From positions 1-49,534 of the forward strand of contig JBQCHF010000113.1 of NCBI GenBank assembly GCA_051954955.1: a stretch of 49,534 nucleotides of DNA, given 5' to 3'. The position numbers were made by a program, and so were the translations under genes. Below, in pieces: positions 31,401 to 39,243 of the stretch. This DNA comes from JBQCHF01 sp051954955. GTDB lineage: Bacteria > Actinomycetota > Actinomycetes > Motilibacterales > Motilibacteraceae. Each line of letters opens with the position of its first letter. Position 1 is the stretch's first letter. Under the pieces are notes generated by a model. It did no database searches. It saw nothing but the letters and a program-made list of their open reading frames with translations, and was not told the origin of the DNA.

Positions 31401-33011
31401 ATGGACCAGCGAGTGGACGGTTCCGTGGACACATTTCACGTCTACGACACGACCCTGCGCGACGGAGCCCAGCAGGAGGGCCTGTCGCTCACGGTCACGG
31501 ACAAGCTCGCCATCGCCGCGCACCTGGACCAGCTCGGCGTCGGCTTCATCGAGGGCGGGTGGCCCGGGGCGAACCCCAAGGACACCGAGTTCTTCCCCCG
31601 CGCCAGGACGGATCTCAAGCTCGAGCACGCACAGCTCGCCGCGTTCGGCGCGACCCGCCGAGCCGGTGCGAAGGCCGCCGACGACCCCCTGGTGGCCGCC
31701 CTGCGCGACTCGGGCGCGCCCGTCGTGACCCTGGTGGCCAAGAGCCACGACCGGCACGTCGAGCTGGCCCTGCGCACCACCCTCGCCGAGAACCTGGCGA
31801 TGGTGCGCGACACCGTGGCGCACCTGCGGGCCGAGGGGCAGCGGGTGTTCGTCGACGCCGAGCACTTCTTCGACGGCTGGGCCAGCGATCCGGCCTACGC
31901 CCGCGAGGTCGTGCTGGCCGCGTTCGAGGCGGGCGCCGAGGTGGTGGCGCTGTGCGACACCAACGGCGGCATGCTGCCGCGCGAGCTGGCCGACGTCGTC
32001 GCCGCGGTGGCTGAGGTCGCGGGGGAGGGCCGGCTGGGCATCCACTGCCACAACGACACCGGCTGCGCGGTGGCCAACACCCTCGCCGCGGTGGAGGCCG
32101 GTGCGACCCACGTCCAGGGGTGCCTCAACGGCTACGGCGAGCGCACGGGCAACGCCGACCTGGTCACCGTGGTCGCGGACCTGCAGCTCAAGCGGGGGAT
32201 GCCGCTGCTGCCGGACGGGCGGCTGGCCGAGGCGTTCCGGATCTCCCACGCGGTGTCGGAGATCACCAACGTGGCGCCCTACTCGCGCCAGCCCTACGTC
32301 GGCATGTCGGCCTTCGCCCACAAAGCGGGCCTGCACGCCAGCGCCATCAAGGTCGACCCCGACCTCTACCAGCACACCCAGCCCGAGCGGGTCGGCAACG
32401 ACATGCGCATGCTCGTCTCGGACATGGCCGGGCGGGCCAGCGTGGAGCTCAAGGGCCGCGAGCTCGGCTACGACCTCTCCGGCGACCGCGAGCTGGTCAC
32501 CCGGATCACCGACCGGGTCAAGGAGCTCGAGGCGACCGGCTACACCTTCGAGGCCGCCGACGCCTCCTTCGAGCTGCTGCTGCGCGAGATGGTCGACGGC
32601 GCCAAGCCCGAGTTCTTCACCACCGAGTCCTGGCGGGTGGTGGTGGACAGCCGCACCGACGGCGAGCCGGTGGCCGAGGCGGTGGTGAAGGTGCACGCCG
32701 GGGGCGAGCGGGTCGTGAGCGTGGGCGAGGGGAACGGGCCGGTGAACGCCCTCGACCACGCGCTGCGCACCGCGCTCGCCCAGGCCTACCCGGTGCTCGA
32801 GCGGCTCGAGCTGGTCGACTACCGCGTGCGCATCCTCGACGGCGGCCACGGCACCGACGCGATCACCAGGGTGCTGGTCGAGACCAGCGACGGCGAGACC
32901 TCCTGGGACACCGTCGGCGTGGCCGCCAACGTCATCGACGCCTCCTGGCAGGCGCTCGTCGACGCCGTCACCTACGGCCTGCTGCGCCACCGGGACGGCA
33001 CCGTCGGCTAG
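31401..33011 (+). CDS. cimA: Citramalate synthase / 2-isopropylmalate-synthase-family enzyme
   Basis: The 536-residue protein has the HMGL-like TIM barrel (VYDTTLRDGAQQEGLSLTV; IHCHNDTGCAVANTLAAVEA; GCLNGYGERTGNADL) and the C-terminal LeuA dimer/regulatory domain (SWDTVGVAANVIDASWQAL). CimA makes citramalate from pyruvate and acetyl-CoA, a threonine-independent route to isoleucine. AKSHDRHVELALRTT fits CimA better than LeuA, but activity is inferred. GGAGGCAGGA precedes the ATG. Control by the upstream leader is likely. A GATC-type repeat ends the transcript. Confidence 0.9.
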   Translation: MDQRVDGSVDTFHVYDTTLRDGAQQEGLSLTVTDKLAIAAHLDQLGVGFIEGGWPGANPKDTEFFPRARTDLKLEHAQLAAFGATRRAGAKAADDPLVAALRDSGAPVVTLVAKSHDRHVELALRTTLAENLAMVRDTVAHLRAEGQRVFVDAEHFFDGWASDPAYAREVVLAAFEAGAEVVALCDTNGGMLPRELADVVAAVAEVAGEGRLGIHCHNDTGCAVANTLAAVEAGATHVQGCLNGYGERTGNADLVTVVADLQLKRGMPLLPDGRLAEAFRISHAVSEITNVAPYSRQPYVGMSAFAHKAGLHASAIKVDPDLYQHTQPERVGNDMRMLVSDMAGRASVELKGRELGYDLSGDRELVTRITDRVKELEATGYTFEAADASFELLLREMVDGAKPEFFTTESWRVVVDSRTDGEPVAEAVVKVHAGGERVVSVGEGNGPVNALDHALRTALAQAYPVLERLELVDYRVRILDGGHGTDAITRVLVETSDGETSWDTVGVAANVIDASWQALVDAVTYGLLRHRDGTVG

Positions 33012-33027
33012 TCGCCCGGCCCCGCTG

Positions 33028-33091
33028 GGAACGATCACGGCCCCGTGATCACTACTCGCCCACCCAGACGAATTCTCCTGGGTGGGCGAGT
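33028..33091. repeat. GATC-type nested palindrome, copy 4, bidirectional terminator position
   Basis: GGAACGATCACGG joins CCCGTGATC (33028-33050). Then ACTCGCCCACCCAG (33054-33067) pairs perfectly with CTGGGTGGGCGAGT (33078-33091) around a 10-nt loop with GAATTC, followed by TCTTTCC. It lies between the convergent cimA and hemerythrin genes. Confidence 0.85.
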
Positions 33092-33112
33092 TCTTTCCTG
33101 GGTCGGCTGCCG

Positions 33113-33916
33113 TCACCCCCTCGTGATCAGCAGCCGCCAGGCCTCCCGGCCCTCGTCGAGGTAGCGCACCTCGATCGCGCCACCGGCGCGCTCGGAGAGC
33201 TGGTGCAGCAGCGGCAGCGGGTTGTGCGGGGCGACCAGCACCAGGCTGGCGCCGGGGCGGACGGCGTCGAAGGCGCCGAACACGGTGGCGTGGCGGATGG
33301 CGTGCGGCACGTTCCGGACGTCGAGCTCAGGCACGCCCTCGTCGCTCTCGCCGCAGCCGCAGGCGTGCCCGCTGCCGCACCCGTGGGAGGCCTCCTGCTC
33401 CGGCACCCCGGCCGCGGCTGGCCGGTGCGCATCCTGGGCGTGGTGCAGCTCGTCGACGACGTCGGCCAGCGACACAGCTGGGTCTGCGGCGACCAGCGGC
33501 ACCAGCAGCTCGTCCTCCTTCGCGCGGTGCACGGCGAACAGGGTGCCCAGGGCCCCGGCGGTGGCCGCGGCGCGGGCCGGCTCGGGGCTGCTGCCCAGGG
33601 TGTGCACCAGCGACTGGATGGCCCGGTGCTCGGCGATCATCGCCTCGATGAGCAGGCGGGCCTGCTCGTAGCGCGTGCCCACCGCATAGATCGACTCCTC
33701 CTCGCCCAGGGCGTGGGGGAGCAGCTGACCGGTGCAGAATCGGTGCAGCTCGCGGGTGGCAGCGGCCGAGGCCGCGGGGTCGGGGGCGGTCACGACCTGC
33801 TCGACGAGCAGCTCGAGCCGGCCTGAGAGCGCGGCGTGGTGCTCGCGCACCGCCTCGACGGCGGCGCTGTCGGCCTGGCTGCTGCCGAGGGCGACGTCGG
33901 CGGGGATGGTGGTCAT
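33113..33916 (-). CDS. Hemerythrin HHE domain-DUF2249 fusion protein
   Basis: In this 267-residue protein, residues 1-150 form a four-helix HHE-type domain with likely di-iron ligands in EHHAAL, LLPHALGEEESIY, MIAEHRAIQSLVH and FAVHRAKEDELL. A Cys/His/Gly linker (SHGCGSGHACGCG) follows, then a C-terminal DUF2249 domain (PELDVRNVPHAIRHATVFGA; VAPHNPLPLLHQL). A role in binding or sensing O2 or NO, or in Fe-S repair, fits the cluster. GGAG precedes the ATG. It is the last gene of the minus-strand cluster. Confidence 0.85.
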   Translation of the reverse strand: MTTIPADVALGSSQADSAAVEAVREHHAALSGRLELLVEQVVTAPDPAASAAATRELHRFCTGQLLPHALGEEESIYAVGTRYEQARLLIEAMIAEHRAIQSLVHTLGSSPEPARAAATAGALGTLFAVHRAKEDELLVPLVAADPAVSLADVVDELHHAQDAHRPAAAGVPEQEASHGCGSGHACGCGESDEGVPELDVRNVPHAIRHATVFGAFDAVRPGASLVLVAPHNPLPLLHQLSERAGGAIEVRYLDEGREAWRLLITRG

Positions 33917-33967
33917 GGCAGATCTCCGATGCTCGGTAGGAGAGGGTTGGGAGGGGAGAGGACGCGG

Positions 33968-34222
33968 TCAGGCGGCGGCGGGCCGGCCGATGCGGACCCT
34001 CCAGGTCTCCGGGCCCTCCTCGAGGTACTCCCAGGAGAACTCGCCCGGGTGCTCGGCGGCCAGCTGGTAGTACAGCGGCTTGGGGTCGTGGTCGTTCACC
34101 AGCACGAAGTCCTCACCCGTGCCCAGCCCGGCGTAGGTGCCGAAGATGAGCTCGTGGCGTCGGGCGGGGATCTCCTCGCGCACGTCGAGGACGTGCTCGC
34201 TGGTGCGCGCTGTGTCGGTCAT
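33968..34222 (-). CDS. DUF2249 domain protein
   Basis: This 84-residue single-domain protein has VLDVREEIPARRHELIFGTY, FVLVNDHDPKPLYYQLAAEH and a C-terminal WRVRIGRPAAA, the DUF2249 pattern shared with the end of its neighbour. AAGGAG lies 7 nt before the ATG. The family is often found with hemerythrin and nitrogen-oxide genes; its function is unknown. Confidence 0.85.
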   Translation of the reverse strand: MTDTARTSEHVLDVREEIPARRHELIFGTYAGLGTGEDFVLVNDHDPKPLYYQLAAEHPGEFSWEYLEEGPETWRVRIGRPAAA

Positions 34223-34267
34223 GGACGTTCTCCTTCGACTGTTCACGATCTGGGGGCGAAGTGGGAG

Positions 34268-34972
34268 TCAGGCGGCCGCGGTCTGCGGCGCCTGCGCGGC
34301 GGGCTCGGGTCGGTGTGGCAGCCGGGCGGCGAGCCAGGCCAGCGCGCGGGCGCCGGAGAGGCACTCGCCCAGCTCGGTCACGACCACCGGCAGCGGCTGG
34401 CCGCCGCGCTGCTGCCAGACCCGGCGGGCGGACTCGATCCGGCGCTGGCCCTGGGTGGTCAGCGGTCCGCCGCCGGGGGCCACGACGAAGCCCTCCCGCC
34501 GGCTGGTGCTGACCCAGTCACCGACGCCGAGCGGCACGACCGGCACGTTGGCCACCCGGCGGAACTCCATCGGCCCTGCCGGGGGACGGGGGTTGAGCAC
34601 GCCGAACACGATCGACCGGATCACCTCGTAGTCGTCGACCCGCCGGTGCCCCACCCACATCGCGTCGAACAGCGCGCGACGCATGGCCGGCGCCACGCCG
34701 TCGGTCTCCGACTCGGCGTAGGCGGCAGTGGCGGCCCGGCTGTTGAACACCGGCAGACCGACGTCGGGAACGTGCTCGCCGGGCAGCGACAGTCGGTGGG
34801 TGAGCTCTGCGCGGCCCGCGTCGAGCGGCCGCCCCCCGACCGGCCAGGTGCGGTCGGACTCCACGGCGAGCCAGCGCACCTCGTGCAGACCGAGCGAGAC
34901 GATCTGCTCCACCCGCTGGCTGGCCAGGAACGAGAGCGGGTCGGCGAAGTCGCCGATGACGAGGACGCTCAT
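34268..34972 (-). CDS. DsbA-like thioredoxin-fold protein without the CxxC motif
   Basis: The 234-residue protein starts with MSVLVIGDFADPLSFLASQR, where a DsbA-type oxidoreductase would have CPWC-like residues. The helical insertion (ALFDAMWVGHRRVDDYEVIR) and the cis-Pro region (FRRVANVPVVPLG) are of the DsbA/2-hydroxychromene isomerase type. Without the two cysteines it is unlikely to be a disulfide oxidase; glutathione- or mycothiol-type chemistry, or binding only, is possible. Its ATG overlaps the stop of the DUF59 gene (ATGA), so they are co-translated. Confidence 0.72.
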   Translation of the reverse strand: MSVLVIGDFADPLSFLASQRVEQIVSLGLHEVRWLAVESDRTWPVGGRPLDAGRAELTHRLSLPGEHVPDVGLPVFNSRAATAAYAESETDGVAPAMRRALFDAMWVGHRRVDDYEVIRSIVFGVLNPRPPAGPMEFRRVANVPVVPLGVGDWVSTSRREGFVVAPGGGPLTTQGQRRIESARRVWQQRGGQPLPVVVTELGECLSGARALAWLAARLPHRPEPAAQAPQTAAA

Positions 34973-35304
34973 CGCCGCCACCCCAGCAGCTCCTTGGCGT
35001 GCTCGCTCATGTCCCGGTCCGGCTCCCACGGCGGGGACCAGACGATCTCGACGTCGACGTCGTGCACCTCGGCGACCGGCAGCAGCAGGTCGCGGATCTC
35101 GCCGACGATGTAGGGCCCAAGCGGGCAGGCGGGGGTGGTCAGCGTCGTGACCACCCGCACCGCGCCGCCCGGTGCCACCGCGACGTTGCGCAGCAGGCCC
35201 AGGTCGACGATGTTGATGCCGACCTCGGGGTCGATGACCTCTCGCAGCAGCTCGGTGACGGTCTCTTCGGTGGGTGCTGCGGTGAGCAGCTCGGGGACGA
35301 GCAC
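34969..35304 (-). CDS. DUF59 (MIP18/SufT/PaaD-like) metal-sulfur cluster assembly factor
   Basis: The 111-residue protein shows LREVIDPEVGINIVDLGLLR, TTLTTPACPLGPYIVGEI with the conserved Cys, and a C-terminal VEIVWSPPWEPDRDMSEHAK, the classical DUF59 pattern. It helps mature Fe-S proteins. The GTG start follows AAGGAGG by 8 nt. It begins 14 nt after the NnrS-like gene and overlaps the DsbA-like gene, so it is part of one operon. Confidence 0.88.
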   Translation of the reverse strand: MLVPELLTAAPTEETVTELLREVIDPEVGINIVDLGLLRNVAVAPGGAVRVVTTLTTPACPLGPYIVGEIRDLLLPVAEVHDVDVEIVWSPPWEPDRDMSEHAKELLGWRR

Positions 35305-35318
35305 GGCTCGGCCCTCCT

Positions 35319-36449
35319 TCAGCGTGATGACGGGGTGAGTGGACGTCGCGCGGAGCGCACCGCGTGCGCGGTGACGGCGACGAAGCACAGCAGGGCGATC
35401 TCGTTCAGAACGCCGCCCACCTGCCACAGCAGGCGACTGCCGGCGACGTCGCCTCCCACGATGCGTAGGAGCAAGAAGCCCTGCAGCAGGGCGACGTGTC
35501 CGTAGAAGTGCGGGCGGTAGGGGATCGCGGCGCGGAACACGGCCGGCACGATGACCGGTGCGTGTGCGAAGACCATGCCGATGACGAAGCCGAGGAACAG
35601 TGCGTGCAGCATGGCGTCGTAGGCGCTGCCGTCCTCGAGCGTGCCGAAGGCGAGCCACAGCGAGCCGGCCAGCGCCAGCCAGCCGTAGCCGGCCAGCAGG
35701 CAGACCGCCATGTAGCGGGGGAGCCCGCGCTGGCGCACCGTGCGGCGGGCCACGTCGTGCACGGCGAGCCAGGCCGCCAGGGCCACCAGGCCGGCGCCGG
35801 CCACGCGCACCCCCGCGGCGACGTCGGCCACCGAGACCACCAGGCCGCCGACGAACACCGCCGCGGCCGCGACGAACCACGCGCGGGCGGCGTCGGTGAG
35901 ACGTACCAGCCGGGACAGCTCGAGCCGCTCGCCGGTGATGGTGAGGACGAGGAACCCGGCCAGCCAGGGCACGACGAGGGCGACGTCCCAGCCGGTCAGC
36001 CACAGCACCGCCGCGGTCAGCCAGGAGAAGGCCCCGGCGGCCATCACGGCCAGGTGCAGGCTCGCCTGCCGCTGCGCGGCGAGGGCGTAGAGGCCGATCA
36101 GCCCGGCGCCGGCGGCGGTCAGCAGCACCTGCCCGACGACCAGCGGCAGGCCGACCGACAGTGCCGCGCCGCCCAGGCCGGCGGCGGCCGGCACGGCGTA
36201 GCCGGCCCGGACGTCCAGTGCGACCGCCCGCTCCAGCGAGATCAGCGTGCCCAGGAAGCCGAGCACCATCAGGGGTCCGTGCACCTCGGCGAAATCTGTA
36301 TGCGGGCTGGGCACCGGCAGTCCGAGCAGCAGCAGCGCGGCCCACAGCCCGGACAGCAGCGCGAGTAGGCCGAGCACGCCGAGGACCAGCCGGTAGCGCG
36401 GGACCCGGCGGGCTGCCACGGTCCGGGGGCGGTCGAGAAGGCTGGTCAT
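35319..36449 (-). CDS. Polytopic membrane protein, NnrS-like
   Basis: The 376-residue protein has about 10-12 hydrophobic helices. Histidines lie in membrane helices (VHGPLMVLGFLGTLISLERA; HALFLGFVIGMVFAHAPVIV; YRPHFYGHVALLQGFLLLR), as expected for a haem-binding NnrS-like protein that helps cells cope with nitric oxide. The assignment is by pattern and context, not by a decisive motif. Its ATG overlaps the stop of the regulator gene (ATGA), so they are coupled. Confidence 0.68.
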   Translation of the reverse strand: MTSLLDRPRTVAARRVPRYRLVLGVLGLLALLSGLWAALLLLGLPVPSPHTDFAEVHGPLMVLGFLGTLISLERAVALDVRAGYAVPAAAGLGGAALSVGLPLVVGQVLLTAAGAGLIGLYALAAQRQASLHLAVMAAGAFSWLTAAVLWLTGWDVALVVPWLAGFLVLTITGERLELSRLVRLTDAARAWFVAAAAVFVGGLVVSVADVAAGVRVAGAGLVALAAWLAVHDVARRTVRQRGLPRYMAVCLLAGYGWLALAGSLWLAFGTLEDGSAYDAMLHALFLGFVIGMVFAHAPVIVPAVFRAAIPYRPHFYGHVALLQGFLLLRIVGGDVAGSRLLWQVGGVLNEIALLCFVAVTAHAVRSARRPLTPSSR

Positions 36450-37132
36450 GAGGCCCGCCGGGACGTCTCGGTCCGCAGCCGGGCCACGCACCGCGTCGGG
36501 GTGACGAACGGCTCCAGCGCGGTGGCCTGCACCGGTGCCCCCAGCTCGTCCAGCGCGCCCTGCATCAGCCCCAGGTGGATCGCGCAGACGACGTCGGTGT
36601 GGTCGCGAGCGATCTCCTCGAACGGGCAGTGGTGCAGACGAACCTCGGTCTCGCCGTCCTCGCCGGCGCAGGACTGCGGGGCGAAGCCGATGCCATCCAG
36701 CAGCCGGTTGAGCCGGGCGACCGCCTCGTCGGCGTCGATGCGCTCCGACGGTGCGGCGCGCTCGACGAGGTGGCGGCCCCAGGCCCGCCCCGCGTCCCGG
36801 GCGGTGCTGCCCGCGCTCGGCAGCGACGCCACCAGCCCGGTCAGCATCTCGGCGAGCAGGGCGTAGCTGCGCGGGCCGCCGGCGGCGGCGCGGACGGTGT
36901 AGAGCATGCGTGGGCGCCCGGGGGTCGCCCGCTCCTCCGGGGCCCGCTCGACCAGGCCGTCGTCGACGAGGCCGTCGAGGTGGAACCGCGCCGTGTTCGG
37001 GCTCAGCCCGACGCTCTGCGCGACCTCGGCCACCGTGAGCGGGTGGTCGGCGTCGCGCAGCCGCGCCAGCACCTCGGCGCGCCGCCCCGACACGGCCGGC
37101 TCGCTGCCCGGGTCCCGCAGGCTCCGCTCCAC
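36446..37132 (-). CDS. Winged-helix regulator with SufR-like cysteine spacing
   Basis: The 228-residue protein has an N-terminal winged helix (residues 30-63, PLTVAEVAQSVGLSPNTARF) of the ArsR/DeoR type. A C-terminal half carries Cys155, Cys169 and Cys183 at 13-residue spacings, close to the Fe-S-binding spacing of SufR. It probably senses redox state, NO or Fe-S status through a cluster and controls the cluster genes. The GTG start is supported by GAGGAAGGGG. It heads the minus-strand operon and is divergent from the small gene at 37217. Confidence 0.83.
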   Translation of the reverse strand: MERSLRDPGSEPAVSGRRAEVLARLRDADHPLTVAEVAQSVGLSPNTARFHLDGLVDDGLVERAPEERATPGRPRMLYTVRAAAGGPRSYALLAEMLTGLVASLPSAGSTARDAGRAWGRHLVERAAPSERIDADEAVARLNRLLDGIGFAPQSCAGEDGETEVRLHHCPFEEIARDHTDVVCAIHLGLMQGALDELGAPVQATALEPFVTPTRCVARLRTETSRRAS

Positions 37133-37176
37133 GCCCGCCCCTTCCTCGGCCTCGCTTGTCGTCCCGACGGTAGCAG

Positions 37177-37203
37177 AGTAAAAACAAGATGTATAGTAAA
37201 AAC
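37177..37203. promoter_or_regulatory. AT-rich divergent promoter with AGTAAAAAC direct repeat
   Basis: AGTAAAAAC occurs at 37177-37185 and again at 37195-37203, 18 bp apart, in an AT-rich island rare in this window. TATAGT (37192-37197) overlaps the second copy and suits a -10 box for the plus-strand gene, whose ATG follows TAGGAGG. It is a good candidate binding site for the divergent Cys-rich regulator. Confidence 0.65.
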
Positions 37204-37216
37204 CATAGGAGGTCAG

Positions 37217-37756
37217 ATGAACGCGATGAGTGTCCCGGCGGGTCTCACGCCGGCTGCCGAGCTGGGCGACCTGCTCGAGGCCGTGCGGCGGCGGCTGGAC
37301 GAGCTGCTGGGGGCCGGGTGCAGCGCCCCCTCCGGCGCCCCTCCGCCGTGCCTGGACGAGCTCTACGACTACCTGCTCGAGGAGCTCGTGCCGCTGCTGC
37401 ACGCCGTGCGGCTGCGGATCCGCCCGGTGCTGCGCCGACACCTCGGCCGCGAGGTCGGTGCCTCCACCGCGGTCCCGGCCGCCGACGCGGTGCTGGAGCG
37501 CCTGGTCGAGCGCATCGCCCTGCTGCGCGCCACCTACGCCGACGACCCGGCGCGCGCCCGGCTCGAGCTGGCCCCGCTCCTGCCCCGCCTGACCGAGCAC
37601 GCTGCCCGCCGTCTCGACCTCGAGCGGCGCGCGCTGCCGGCGCTCGTCGGGGCCCTGCCGGCCGAGGTTGGGAGGGCGGCGGTGGACGGGCTGCGACGCA
37701 CCGCCGACGCCGTGCGAGCCGTCCCGCGGACCGACCTGGCCGTCGGCGCCCTGTGA
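37217..37756 (+). CDS. Small helical protein, possibly a degenerate hemerythrin-like bundle
   Basis: The 179-residue protein is almost entirely helical by composition (LGDLLEAVRRRLDELLGAG; YDYLLEELVPLLHAVRLRIR; LVERIALLRATYADDPARA; LTEHAARRLDLERRALPAL). The helix lengths and the LVPLLHAVRL and LTEHAARRLDLE segments recall HHE bundles, but most His/Glu ligands are missing. AGGAGG sits 5 nt before the ATG. It is divergent from the SufR-like regulator and is probably controlled by it. The function is unknown. Confidence 0.72.
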   Translation: MNAMSVPAGLTPAAELGDLLEAVRRRLDELLGAGCSAPSGAPPPCLDELYDYLLEELVPLLHAVRLRIRPVLRRHLGREVGASTAVPAADAVLERLVERIALLRATYADDPARARLELAPLLPRLTEHAARRLDLERRALPALVGALPAEVGRAAVDGLRRTADAVRAVPRTDLAVGAL

Positions 37757-37801
37757 GCTGGCGCCCTGAGGGGAAGGTGCGAGGGGAAGGTCCGACGGGG
37801 G

Positions 37802-38179
37802 TCAGGAGCCGAGGTAGAGGCAGAACGGGTGCCCCGCCGGGTCCAGCAGCACCCGGACGTCTTCCTGCGGCTGGTGGTCGGCCAGCCGAGCGCCGTGCTC
37901 CACGGCGTCGGCCACGGCGGCGGACAGGTCGTCGACCTCGATGTCCAGGTGCGACATCATCTGCTGCCGCCCTGGCTGCGCCGGCCAGACCGGTGGCGCG
38001 AAGTCGGCGGAGGCCTGGAACCCGAGGTAGGACGTCGTGCCAGGCACCGCGATGACGACCCAGCCGGGCTCGTCCTTGGCGATCGGCCAGCTCAGCAGCG
38101 CGGCGTAGAACTCGGCCAGCGCCCGGGGGTCGGGCGCCTCGAGCACCACGCCCCACCAGGTGCTGCTCCGTCCTCTCAT
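37802..38179 (-). CDS. VOC (glyoxalase-fold) family protein
   Basis: This 125-residue protein has two beta-alpha-beta-beta-beta modules (WGVVLEAPDPRALAEFYAAL; HLDIEVDDLSAAVADAVEHG) and ends LLDPAGHPFCLYLGS, the usual small actinobacterial glyoxalase-like/VOC pattern. A potential metal His is in SHLDIEV. The substrate is unknown. CAGGAT lies 6 nt before the ATG but is a weak -10 box. Confidence 0.85.
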   Translation of the reverse strand: MRGRSSTWWGVVLEAPDPRALAEFYAALLSWPIAKDEPGWVVIAVPGTTSYLGFQASADFAPPVWPAQPGRQQMMSHLDIEVDDLSAAVADAVEHGARLADHQPQEDVRVLLDPAGHPFCLYLGS

Positions 38180-38232
38180 CGGCCCATCCTGCCGCGCCGG
38201 TCCGGCGCTGTCAGCGGTCGACGCGCGGTGCC

Positions 38233-38322
38233 CGAACGGTCACGGGACCGTGGCGAAGGCTCGCCGGCCCAAGAGAATTCTCCTCGGTGGGCGAGTAAAG
38301 ATCACGGGACCGTAATCATTCC
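38233..38322. repeat. GATC-type nested palindrome, copy 5, overlapping a gene's 3' end
   Basis: GAACGGTCACGGG and ATCACGGGACCGTAATCATTCC form the outer parts, with CTCGCCGGCCC/CGGTGGGCGAG and GAATTC inside. It is more degenerate than the other copies. Its right arm supplies the stop codon (38302-38304) and last codons of the minus-strand gene. Confidence 0.72.
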
Positions 38323-39186
38323 GACGCCGGCCGCCAGCACCGCCTCGACGGCGGCGAGCAGCCGGGTGCGCAGCCCGGCCCCCCGCTCGCTGAAGCCGCG
38401 CTGGGCGGCCACGTACTCCGCGCGACCCTCGACGGTCTCGATCCGCACCGGGTCGTACCCGTGCTCCGACAGGTCGTAGGGGCTGGCCCGCATGTCCAGC
38501 TCGCGCACCTCGCGGGCCAGTGCGAAGCAGTCCGCCACCAGCTCCGAGGGCACCCAGGGCCACAGCTTGTAGGCCCACTTGTAGAGGTCCATCGTCGCGT
38601 GCAGGCACCCCGGCTGCTCCAGCTCGAGCTGGCTCTCCCGGGTGGGCTGCAGGGCGTTGCGCGGCCGCGCAGGGTCGGTGAAGAACCGGAACGCGTCGAA
38701 GTGCGAGCAGCGGACCGGCAGCGCCTCGACGACGGCGTCGGTGCCGGCGGGCCCGAGGCGCAGCGGCACCGCGGAGTGCCGCACCTCGTCCTGCCGCTGC
38801 CGGTAGACCATCGCCCACTCGTGCAGCCCGAGGCAGCCCAGGTGCGCCGGCCGGGACGCGGTGGCTCGCAGCAGCCCGGCCACCCACGACGCCGTGCGCA
38901 GCCGGCCCTCCGGTGCCCGTCCCACCACCGCGCCGCCGTCGACGGCCGCCCAGCCGGTCTGCCCGAGCAGCTCGGTGCCGCCCTCGCAGACGACGCCGCC
39001 GCCGGGCGACCACCGCCGCAGCTGGGCTGGGCGGAAGGAGTAGTAGGTGAACAGGAAGTCCTCGACCGGGTGCTTCTGCCCGCGCCGGGCCCGCTCCAGG
39101 TGCGGGCCGGTCCAGGCGTCCACGCGCGCCTCGTGCGCCGCCCGCCGCGCCCGCCAGGCGTCCTCGCTCAGCCGCTGACCGTCCAT
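38302..39186 (-). CDS. 3-methyladenine-DNA-glycosylase-annotated conserved protein
   Basis: The 294-residue protein begins MDGQRLSEDAWRARRAAHEA and contains KHPVEDFLFTYYSFRPAQLR and CLGLHEWAMVYRQRQDEVRH. It also has HATMDLYKWAYKLWPWVPSE. This family is widespread in actinobacteria and is usually named 3-methyladenine DNA glycosylase, but I see no helix-hairpin-helix motif, so the enzymatic label is uncertain. Its last residues (GMITVP) are encoded by a repeat arm. AGGGTA (39196-39201; TACCCT on the minus strand) lies 9 nt before the ATG. Confidence 0.75.
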   Translation of the reverse strand: MDGQRLSEDAWRARRAAHEARVDAWTGPHLERARRGQKHPVEDFLFTYYSFRPAQLRRWSPGGGVVCEGGTELLGQTGWAAVDGGAVVGRAPEGRLRTASWVAGLLRATASRPAHLGCLGLHEWAMVYRQRQDEVRHSAVPLRLGPAGTDAVVEALPVRCSHFDAFRFFTDPARPRNALQPTRESQLELEQPGCLHATMDLYKWAYKLWPWVPSELVADCFALAREVRELDMRASPYDLSEHGYDPVRIETVEGRAEYVAAQRGFSERGAGLRTRLLAAVEAVLAAGVGMITVP

Positions 39187-39243
39187 CGCCGGCCCAGGGT
39201 ACGGGCGCCGAGCCGGGTGGGGAGCGGACGGTAGCCTCGCCCC

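Noticed and set aside
29670..33116. Minus-strand frame of 1148 codons across zapE and cimA
   Set aside because: It is mostly antisense shadow. Only the segment near 30735-31211 looks like a real protein.
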